Positions 34,158-46,100 of a DNA stretch of 64,000 bases are shown here, in pieces. This DNA is from Haliotis asinina (Eukaryota; Mollusca; Gastropoda; Lepetellida; Haliotidae): positions 28,215,118-28,279,117 of the forward strand of contig NC_090280.1 of assembly GCF_037392515.1 (NCBI RefSeq), read 5' to 3'. The notes below the pieces were generated by a model. That model did no database searches and was not told where the DNA came from. It was given only the letters and a program-made list of their open reading frames with translations. Every line of letters begins with the position of its first letter. Within the stretch, counting starts at the first letter, position 1. The position numbers were made by a program, and so were the translations under genes.

Positions 34158-34213
34158 CTACGTATGAACGAGGTCTGATAATACCATCATCTCAAGCTGG
34201 GGGTCAAATGACA
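34158..34213 (-). CDS. Gene B exon 4 (terminal)
   Basis: Acceptor gttctgtttcag; encodes VSFDPQLEMMVLSDLVHT followed by TAG at 34160-34158. Confidence 0.75.
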
Positions 34214-37061
34214 CTGAAACAGAACATAATTCAGGATAAACAGTGAGCCGATCAATCGGAAACTATCAATATACTGCAACAGAATACAACAGAAATAGGC
34301 TTCACTCACTGTGTTATCCCTCGCCACGATTTTGCTACAAGGCGTCGTCACTAAACTCACTCACGGCACATATATTGAAATGCACTATATATATTGATAT
34401 GCGGACAACTGAAATGCTTTCTCCTACATATATTTTGGCTTCAGCTTAAGCGTGAAATATGGAAGGCCCACCACTCTGGAGTATCAACCCCTCACCCCCC
34501 TTTAAAAGATGAAGCTCACCTGGTCCGGGGCAGCAGATGCCCATCTGTAGGTTTCCGACTCCGATGTCCTGACACTGGTAGGGAAGGAGCCTCACCCTTG
34601 TGTTCTTGATCATATCCAGACGCTCCCCGCTAAACGCTGGACCAGTTCCAAGTCCCTCCGGCCCATTGACCATCCGGAAGATCGCCGGATTCATCTGACC
34701 ACGAGGGCGCCTTCCGACGAGATAGTCATTAAACATGTTGTAGGGACTAAGCCCTTGAAGTCGAGCTACGTACACTCTCTGCTGCATAGCCGGCATTGCA
34801 CTCTGGGCAAGAACATTCGTCGCACCTAGCTTGTTGACTGCATAGCGGGAACAAGTGAAATTTGCAACAGGACTGTTAGCACATCCGGCACTCATTGCCA
34901 TGGACGACATGGTGCCATCGGGAAGCTTCTGGACTGGGTCAATACACCCGTGGTTCTCGTACAGCTTGATGATGTTCTTGAGCAAGGTCCTCTTCCTCTC
35001 GTACAGAGTCATTTGCATCATGAGCCTCGAGTTTTGCGTCATTGGACCTCCCATACCCGCAGACCCAGTCCCTCTCATGCTGCTTAGAAAAGATGCCATG
35101 CCGCCTGCTGACGATCCAGCCGGCAATGACATTCTTCCCATCGACATTCCTCCGCTGCCCATTTGGGACATTCCTGGCATGGACATACTGCTACTGGGTC
35201 CCATTCCCATTGCCATTCCATTGCCAGTCGGCATTCCTTGAAATGACATGCCTCCCATAGGCATTCCTCCATTTGAAATCATTCCTCCCATAGGCATTCC
35301 TCCATTTGAAGGCATTCCCCCATTTGTTGAAGGCATTCCTACCATAGACATTCCTCCATTTGAAGGCATTCCTCCCATGGACATTGCCCCGTTTGAAGGC
35401 ATTCCTCCATTTGTTGAAATCATTCCTCCCATAGGCATTCCTCCATTTGAAGGCATTCCTCCATTTGTTGAAGGCATTCCTCCCATGGACATTCCTCCGT
35501 TTGTTGAAGACATTCCTCCATCAGCAGGCATCATTCCCGGTGTACCCATACTCGACACTGGTGGAGTCTGGCTCTGCCCTGACGGGCTGGTACTTCCTGA
35601 CTGCCTTGCCGTTCGACCTGCCTGCAACTGCGCCGCCAGTCTGAGCTGCTCCAGGTACCGACTAAGACCAGGCATTGGGTTGGTGCTGCCACCTGTCGGA
35701 ATCAACATATTCCATAGGGCCAGTTCTCATCTGGTTAGTCCGATACCGATAGGGAATATATGGTATTACATCCCAACACTCATACAGTAAGTTAATATCG
35801 CATTCTCAGGCATGCTCGCCCAGCGCGTTAGTGAATAGTGTGGAGAATATACGTCAGGGTATATGTTTGCAGAGACAACCATTGGGACCAGGAACAGAGA
35901 GATGGTGATGCGCGGATTAAATAATCCACAATATTAGGAGAAAAGAAGACGCGATAAATAGGATGCGCAGAAAGGCGGCTCGGAGGCTATGTGTGGTTAT
36001 GGAAAGAAGGCAAAGAAAACAGGCATAAGGTGGAGACAGTGTTAGGGAATGTAGGTGGAAGGACACAACGCACGCGTGCAGATAACGAGCAATTCATGCT
36101 ACAAACCTAATGCACGTGCAAATAGCATGCAAACACACGCAGCGATACATGCGCAGAACGTTATACAAATGATGATATAACATATTGAATATGTATCTGT
36201 TTACTGGAAACTTTATATTTTCTATAAGATATACGTCCTACACAGTTTGTGTATTTGAATAAGCTTGAGTTGTGAAAGGACAGTTTAACAATTGCGTTCG
36301 AATATGTGAACGACATTCAGTAAACGTCGTAAATATAATTGCCATTTGTAATTAATGTTTTAATACATTTCTGGACCAACGTATATAAACAATATGTTTG
36401 GTGTGAAGGGGAATAATTAGAATGTACCCTTGTACATCGATTATCGCGATGCGGTAGTTTGTACATGAATATAGTAGTATCATTGACGTACTGTAGCAGC
36501 TTACAACACAAGTATATGTGCAGGTTATACGAAATCGTGAGAGATGCACGCGCATCGCACGTGGAGATTACACGCATCGTTTATAACGGTATCTTCATCA
36601 CCCTGATGTTTTTTTTATTAAAAAACAGCATTCCTCTTCAATATTGATTGTGTTCATGCTTATAAATTAATACACAACACAACTTATAAACATGATAGTC
36701 TTATGAAACAACATGCAATATGTGATTCGGAATGACGTGATTGCCAATAGTTGAATAGCGGTGTGATTTTACGTTTACAAATGATAGCATTGTTATATCT
36801 GACGCAAAACCAGTCGTAATCCTGATGCTGCATAATGTAAACATTAAGGTAACGATAATATGTTTTTCTAGGAATAGATTTCATGCCTTACATTCACAGT
36901 GTTAGGTGTAATGTGTTAGGTAAGGTTGACTTACCTGAGGATGGAGCATTTTGACCACCTGAAACAGAGAAATCATCATCATCATCATCATCATCATGCC
37001 ACCTGCCTTCATCATCATCATCATCATGGCACCTGCCTTCATCATCATGATGCCACCTGCC

Positions 37062-37093
<32 letters not shown>

Positions 37094-37133
37094 GCCACCT
37101 GCCTTTATCATCATCATCATCATGGCACCTGCC

Positions 37134-37180
<47 letters not shown>

Positions 37181-40100
37181 TATGCCACCTGCCTTCATCA
37201 TCACCACCATCATCGTCATCATCATCATCATCATCATCGTGCCACCTGCCTTCATCATGATGCCACCTGCCTTCATCATCATCATGATGTCACCTGCCTT
37301 CATCATCATGATGCCACCTGCCTTCATCATCATCATCATCATGCCACTTGCCTTAATCATCATTATGCCACCTGCCTTCATCATCATGCCACCTGCCTTC
37401 ATCATCATTATGCCACCTGCCTTTATCATCATCATGATGTCACTTGCCTTCATCATCATTATGCCACCTGCCTTCATCATCATCATGATGTCACCTGCCT
37501 TCATCATCATTATGCCACCTGCCTTCATCATCATCATGATGTCACCTGCCTTCATCATCATCATGATGTCACCTGCCTTCATCATCATCATTATGCCACC
37601 TGCCTTCATCATCATCATGATGTCACCTGCCTTCATCATCATTATGCCACCTGCCTTTATCATCATCATGATGTCACCTGCCTTCATCATCATGATGCCA
37701 CCTGCCTTCATCATCATCATGATGTCACCTGCCTTCATCATCATGATGCCACCTGCCTTCATCATCATGATGCCACCTGCCTTTATCATCATCATGATGT
37801 CACCTGCCTTCATCATCATTATGCCACCTGCCTTTATCATCATCATCATGCCACTTGCCTTCATCATCATTATGCCACCTGCCTTCATCATCATCATGAT
37901 GTCACCTGCCTTCATCATCATGATGCCACCTGCCTTCATCATCATCATCATCATGCCACTTGCCTTAATCATCATTATGCCACCTGCCTTCATCATCATG
38001 CCACCTGCCTTCATCATCATGATGCCACCTGCCTTTATCATCATCATCATCATGCCACTTGCCTTAATCATCATTATGCCACCTGCCTTCATCATCATGC
38101 CACCTGCCTTCATCATCATTATGCCACCTGCCTTTATCATCATCACCATCATGCCACCTGCCTTCATCATCATCATCATCATCATCATCGTGCCACCTGC
38201 CTTCATCATGATGCCACCTGCCTTCATCATCATCATGATGTCACCTGCCTTCATCACCATGATGCCACCTGCCTCCATCATCATGATGCCACCTGCCTTC
38301 ATCATCATCATCATCATGCCACTTGCCTTAATCATCATTATGCCACCTGCCTTCATCATCATGCCACCTGCCTTCATCATTATGCCACCTGCCTTTATCA
38401 TCATCACCATCATGCCACCTGCCTTTATCATCATCATCATCATGCAACTTGCCTTAGTGAACACAACATGGGGAAGCTGAAACACGTCATAACAGCTGCT
38501 TCCAGGGGTTCCTACACGAATTATTACAACGGGACGCGCACGTTTGAGAAAGACTGATGTTGATGTTCGTTCGGAACAGAAAGTGATACGATGTAATTGT
38601 CAGGAAGCAATAAAAACTCTCGAGACAACAACATTTCTGTGAAGGAGACGTAGAGGTATTTAAAGTAAAATTATAACTAATTTACATAGATATGTGCTTT
38701 TTGCGTCAGTCACATTCACAAAGATGTCATGAAGCATCATGTAATGGAATCTCTTTTAAAAAGGAAGAAGCAAAAAATGTCATTTAAAAATATGCAAAAT
38801 GAAGGTTATTAAGCACCTTTTTTAAACGAAAAAAGCTATAAATTTTGGAGAGCATCAGTGTTGCCACCATAATGATAAAGCGTGTCCTGTGATGTTGCTG
38901 TCGGATGGCGCTGTCAGCCGTCACGGATAAGACGTATGTGACAGAATACGTCTGTCCTGTCACGAGGACTTCATTGTCACGTCCATCAGGTCGAGGTCAT
39001 TCAATGTCACAGCTGGTCCCAGTGTCACGATTCGGGCTTTTTAAAATACTTCCCACGTTACTCTCGCAATAAACATTTAAATTCGGCTTAGGCAATGAAA
39101 CAGCTTTCCTAGACGTCCAGCCGACGTGATGCTGTACTTCATCATTTACGGCGTAGTTTTGCTAATCCAACAGCTTAACGACAACACCCAAAACATGGAT
39201 GCATTTGTAATAATGTTGAAATGACTGAATATCACACGTATGGACCCTATATCGGTCTTACGGTCAGGCAACACCTGGCGTCAATGACGTCATTTCCAAG
39301 GGACATAATCCACGATGGGTTTATTGTGGACATAGAACACTCGATTATTGTTGAAAATCTGAATCGATATAGCGCAATTATAAATCAGTTACCTCCGATA
39401 TCTGCACTGTTTTGACTATAAAACTACTGTGCTTGACAAACACTATTAATGATGAGAAAGTGCTGGACAAGACGGGTAATTGTGAGGAAAACTTGCCCTT
39501 TTAATGAACATGTATATACAAATACTCATGACAGTATTTAGCCTAGTGGTTTCATCATTCTCAAGGATCGGCTTTGAATCCATAAGTTGGTGCAATGCAT
39601 GATGTCATTGTTTATTGTCATCGTGGATTTCGCTGAATGCTGCTTAAGCGACGCAAACTCATTGTTGATCATGAACGTATTATCAAGACATGAATGCTGG
39701 CAACCCATTGTTAAAACCGTCACGGCATCAGTGGCCTTCATTTTGAACTGTAATAAATCTGCAAACATTTTGAATGTCATAACACGTTTTTGGATAAAGA
39801 CCGAGAAATAGCAGTTACCTTTCTCCCTATTGCCCTAAAAACACGTCCTGCAGCTAAAGCTAAAATGCGTCCGCTTGGTAACTAGAGCATTTAAGGAATT
39901 TCTTATCCCACTTTCGTTACACAATTGCCCAGTTGTCCGTACACATGTAAGTATATTAAAATCTGTGTTGAACAACATTATTACAAAGCTGCTTAGATGT
40001 AGCCGTTAGCGTGCCGTTACAACGTAATATACAGGAGACCCTGCCTCAGCTCAACTCACATCGTGCAGGGCTGTCTCCGGTACTCAAGCCTTTTTAATTT

Positions 40101-43100
40101 ATGACAGTCATAAAAATGTATTAAACATTTTCAGAGCGCTGCGCTTGACATATTTCATGCTTCAGTAAAAGCATTTCATATAGACTGTTGTCCATATATC
40201 AGTATTATGTATAGTATACTGGATAAAATATAGACATCATTATTCAAAATTTCAAACTTTATATATGTCCCTAACTATTTTTGGCCAGTATATATTGCAA
40301 TTTTTATGGGATATGTGAGCGAATTTAGTTTAACGCCGATTTTAATAATAATCCAACAATATCACGGCGGGTGACAGCAGATATTGGTTTAACACAACTT
40401 ACCCATGTGGGGAATCGAACCCGACCTTCAACGAGCAAGGGTTTAACCAATTATGTACCTCACCGGCCCTAATTTCCTTGGATTAGATCCATTGCAAACA
40501 TGTAAGTAAGCGTTTCAAACATTTCATCAAGAGCAGGATCAGCTATCATGGAAAATAACAAGTAAGATGGCTTCAATTCGTTATTATGCCAAGGTCCATT
40601 CAGTATGTTTCATAAATATTTCTAAACAGACAAATGAATGGCTGTGATCTCTACCATATCGGGTTTTCCTAATCTGTTAATTTCAGTTTTGGGCATTGTA
40701 AACCCAACTATGTCAAAGTAGAACTTCACAAAGCAGTTTCTTTCTACTTTAGTTGCATTGTCTTTAAACAATGTTTCTGTCAAATATTGTAATACTGCAG
40801 ATACGATGTTCATTAATGCAAAGGTTTTCTCGCTTATCTTAGTAATTTCCTCATGTTTTTGGAAACATTTCCCCGTTTGAAACAAACAAACAAACAAACA
40901 AACAAACAAACAAACAAACAAACAAACAAACGGCCTCCACAAGACCAGGCACACAACTTACTTAATTTTGCTTCAGTATAGTGAAAGCAACGCTACAATT
41001 ACCACAAACTATGTTAAAGTGCCGTAACTGCGTATATAACTTAACGCTGAAACAGCTTAGGACAATGGGGGAGAGATAACAGATTCCATCCTACCCTAAC
41101 ACGCGGGTGACGACAGGCTTAGGGCCAAGGTTGTTTTGGAAAAACGCCAGCTAGGAGATAGTACAGAAAGTACTGTTATTTATCACACAACACATTCCTT
41201 TTTATGTGTATTACATCAAGTAAATGTTTGTAAACCTGTTTGTAAAAATAACCCCTTATGAACTCGTAAAGGTACTCCCCTGACAGAAAAGTGCCAAGTG
41301 GGATAGGAGGTGATGTATAACACGGAGAAAAAAGCACTTGGATTTTCCGGTGACAAATCTCCTGCCCAGGTAATGTAAATATGACGACATTGTATATCAT
41401 ATTAATATCTACTCTGACCCGGGAAACACATAACGATCGTGATGGTCGCTCAGACATCATAGCGCCTCTCAAGTGTGTTTTGGTGACATACTACAAAGGT
41501 GTTAACAGGTTAACTCAGCTTCAGATGCACTTACATGGGAGGTAAACTTTAATGTTGGGGGTAAACTTTTATGTTGGAGGTAAACTTTAATGTAGGGGGT
41601 AAACTTTTAAGTTGGGCGTAAACTTTTATGTTGGAGGTAAACTTTTATGTTGAGGGTAAACTTTAATGTGGGAGGTGAACTTTAATGTCGGAGGTGAACT
41701 TTATGTTGGAGGCAAACGTTTATGTTGGAGGTAAACTTTAATGTGGGAGGTAAACTTTAATGTGGGAGGTGAACTTTATGTTGGAGGTAAACTTTTATGT
41801 TGGAGGAAAACTTTAATTTGGGAGGTAAACTTTAATGTGGGAGGTGAGCTTTAATGTGGGAGGTGAACTTTATGTTGGAGATAAACTTTTATGTTGGAGG
41901 TAAACTTTAATGTGGGATGTGAACTTTAATGTGGAATGTGAACTTTAATGTGGAATGTGGGAGGTAAACTTTAATGTGGAATGTGGGAGGTAAACTTTAA
42001 TGTGGAATGTGGGAGGTGAACTTAAATTTGGGAGGTAAACTTTAATGTGGGAGGTGAACTTTAATGTGGGAGGTAAACTTTAATGTGGGAGGTAAAACTT
42101 TAATGTGGGAGGTGAACTTTATGTTGGAGGTAAACTTTTATGTTGGAGGTAAACTTTAATGTGGGAGGTGAACTTTAATGTGGGAGGTGAACTTTAATGT
42201 GGGAGGTGAACTTTAATGTGGGAGGTGAACTTTATGTTGGAGGTAAACTTTTATGTTGGAGGTAAACGTTAATGTGGGAGGTAAACTTTAATGTGGGAGG
42301 TGAACTTTAATGTGGGAGGTAAACTTTAATGTGGGAGGTGAACTTTAATGTGGGAGGTAAACTTTAATGTGGGAGGTGAACTTTATGTTGGAGGTAAACT
42401 TTTATGTTGGAGGTAAACGTTAATGTGGGAGGTAAACTTTTATGTTGGAGGTAAACTTTAATGTGGGAGGTAAACTTTAATGTGGGAGGTAAACTTTAAT
42501 GTGGGAGGTAAACTGTTCATGCAAGATGTAATTGTAAATGTGGAGGTAGCCTTTGATATGGGAGGTAACATTTTGACGTAGGTGGCAGTCTTTTATGTAC
42601 GAGGTAAACGTTTGTATAGGAGGTAAACATTTTCAAATGCCGGATAAACCTTTATGTAGGAGATATGTCTTTACGTAGAAGGGGAACTTGTGTGTAGGAG
42701 GTAAAATTTAATATAGCAGGTATTTTTTCATGTGTCTACCAAATCCTAAAGAAAATACTCCAGCAACGGTTTGTAAAAGACTGAGTCTTGATCAGACCAA
42801 TTCTACTTCGGATCTTCACACGGCTTTCCGTGCGTGTGTGTGGGTCCGCTGACGATCTGGCGGAGCAGTCTGGCAAAACTAGTTCGGTGAAACGTGTTTG
42901 ATGAATTTACATGAAGGTTTGTGTGACGTTGACTAATTTCCTCCCGCACACGTTTTGCTGTGTATGTAACTATACATAGCTACAAAGCCTGTTTCATCAG
43001 GAGCCAGATCACAGCAGCGTGCTCACGCGCTGACATTCTACCTATTTACTTCTTTACAACACAAGTATCATCACTCATGTCCCGCAGAATGAGCTCGAGT

Positions 43101-46100
43101 TGTTTACGCCGCTCTTTGACACATTCCATTTATGTAACGGTCTGTAAATAAGGGAGCAGGGACCAGAGAGTCCTAAGATTAATTTCAAGGTCACCGTCAA
43201 GTTCAGGTAGCACAAGCCTAACCTATTCAGCGAGTTGTATCAGTAGATTAACAAAGTCCACAAACATTAACTGCAGGGCAGACGGAAGTGTACACATAAG
43301 AAAACGCGTTTTATTTAAGAAAATATACAAAAAATATAAACATGCAGTAAATTACGATTTTGATGCATGAATCAGATATTAAGTGAGTGAGTACGTATAG
43401 TTTTACGAAGTTTCATGTAACACACGGCGGGGGATGCCAGATATGCGCTACCCACATTACACCATGTGGAGACTCAACCACGATTTTGGGGCGTGGGAAG
43501 GAACGCTCTCACCACTAGGCTGATCCACCTCCCTGTATAATGTGGAAGGACCATTACTAGAATTTATGGCATATATTGTACAAACTATTGACACGTCCAT
43601 AAGAATTGGTCACGTGTCTGATTTATTTACGACGGATACACTCATTGACACAATCCAATTAATTGACTTGTTTTCGTCGGACAATTAATGATGTGGTCTT
43701 ATTTTCAGTCCAGATTAGTGGTACATGTGGTCTGATATTCTAGCGTATATTGTCCGAGAACTTCTGCGTATGCGTTGTCGCACTCACAGCAGATTTTGTA
43801 GGTAACACATTTAGGCTCTTGATTGTTTTTTTCCTGTCATAGTCTTTCAGTGGTATTTAGTGGTGTGCACTAGTCCTAACTGCATTGTGTGGAACAATTA
43901 CAAACCACGGTCCTGATCACAAAAACCTTCTTAGCACTACGTCATGCGCAACCTATGACAAAATACAGTCACAAACAGTCGTAAAGTTACGAAGGCTTTG
44001 TGGATCGGGACCCATGACTTCACCTCATCTCTGCTGACACAAGCCGTAGTAAACAGAGACAAGACACCTTATCCCATCTGCCATGAATGATATGATGAAC
44101 CAACGGGTCACCCCATCTATGTTCTGTAATGAAATTTACCAGAAGTATACTTTGTACCCATCTACATATAGTGAGTGAGTAAGCGACTTTGGTTTTGCGC
44201 CCCTATTTAGCAATATTACAGTGGGGGACACCCGAAATTTGGCTTTACACATAGTACTTGTGTGGGGAATCGAACTCGGGGCTTAAGTGTGATGAGCAAA
44301 CTCTTTAACCACTAGGCCACTGATTATCAATTTCAGGCAAGTCGTAAGGGATAATAAGTCTTTTATTGCATCAAAAAGCAGCTCTGTATCATATAGACCA
44401 CAATACCGTAGAACATGCGTGACACCGTGTGCGTTGAATGGCATAACAGATGAACTAAAGGAATAAAAAGAATCAGCTTTCCCCAAACTTTATGGCATCA
44501 CAGATTAACTGAGAAATATGAAAGAAAGAGCCTTCCCAAACTTTTTGCTATCACAGATTAAATGTTCTGTAGATGAACTAAGGTGACATGAAAGAATCGC
44601 ATGGCCTCATTCTTTATTGCACAGCTGATTAACTATAGCAGAATGAAAAAAATGATTTTCTTTTCTTTCATCGCCACAACAGATTGACTATAGTCTCATG
44701 AAAGAGTTGGGTGGTGCTATGGCGGATTAACTACATGTATAGTAACATGAAAGAAGTTTAAGTTAAAGACATAAATAGGGTCCTTATCATTACCTCAGCT
44801 TTCAAAAGCACATACTGTCATGCACCATGTATAAACGTCACAGGATGACAATGATTATCTGCATGAGGTGTTGCAGGTACACGACAGTGATAGACACCTT
44901 TCTCGCCGTTTAGCCTCAGGTGAACAATTGATCATCAGATAATCCTTAGTGATTATTTACATAACACCTGTTGCAAGGGATTCACATTATGACAAATCTG
45001 AAAGATCCGTTTTCCCGCGTGAGCCCGCATCTCATTGTGAACTACCTGAAGGAAGTTCAGTTTGACTGCTTGTATGATAAACTTCTGAATGCGAATAACT
45101 AATTTCTGGATTTTGAATTTGGTGCTGTGGCATTTTCTGCTTCTAAATGAAAATGTAATTAACAAAACTCTTTTGGACCATGAACTTAACAGCGTATATA
45201 ATTGTACATGCAAACTCGCTCATGTTAGTACAGGGCGGGAATAAGGCCGATGTGACATAAAGCCCACCTCAGCTCAACCTTCAGGGATATAAAAGACTTG
45301 ACCATTTGAACAAAAACAAACCACAAATCTCAGATATGGTGTCAAAATCATGACAAACACAACACTAGCTCACAATATGAACTACAAATAAGGATGTTTT
45401 AATAAAACTGGTAAAATAATACGGCTTTGTGGATAACATCTTGTATATTTCACACAGGGACGACTTGGTTTGGATTCTTACGTGGCGTTCAAGCTCTCCA
45501 TAAAGTCGAATGCTTTATTGATGATTTACCAACTTCTAGAATGTTGATTAAACAAACATAAAATTGCTTTTTAATATTATAATCCGTGAAAAAACAATAC
45601 TCATGTAAGGTTGTGTTGGTTTAAATGCTTCTATCAACACAATGAGAAATGACCTTTTATGTCTATAGAAAAAACAAGTTTGATTTATTTATTTATTTTT
45701 TTATTATTTTTTTTTTATTTTTCCATTTTTACTTTGATACACAAGTCCATTTATGATGAGTACATTCTGTGGGTTTGTAATTAAGGAAAAGAGAAGATAC
45801 ATAATATAACATGCAAAAGTTAGGGCATCATTCAGAAAACAGACCATGGCAGATAGACCAAAATTTATAAAAGTGATCAATTTTTGAACATATCGCAGCT
45901 GAATATTTTGTTAGTTCATAATATTTTTTAAGTTCCAGTTGTAAAAACCGAAAAGTTGGCATCTGTTTGGATGTTTTACAGTCGAAGATAATCTTTTTGA
46001 ATAGAATAAGAATTATGTTGATTGGGTCATTTTTCTGGTCGAATCCAAGCAGAATTTGTTTTTTAGTGAACTTTAAATTTGCCTCGAGGTTATTGTTGAG

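Noticed and set aside
38461-38485. Extra exon of gene B at the array edge (gtgtttcag acceptor and an AAG|gcaagt GC-type donor, minus strand)
   Set aside because: In the phase set by exon 1 the segment meets a stop codon, so it cannot join exon 1 to exon 2.
36926-38557. Very long open frames rich in His (plus strand), Ile/Pro (plus strand) and Met (minus strand)
   Set aside because: All come from a triplet-based ATC repeat whose unit lacks stops in several frames. The plus-strand frames have no splice or promoter context. The minus frame is discussed only as a possibility.
40622-40954. 110-codon minus-strand open frame
   Set aside because: It begins in an (AAAC)n repeat and the rest has no recognisable homology or splice context.
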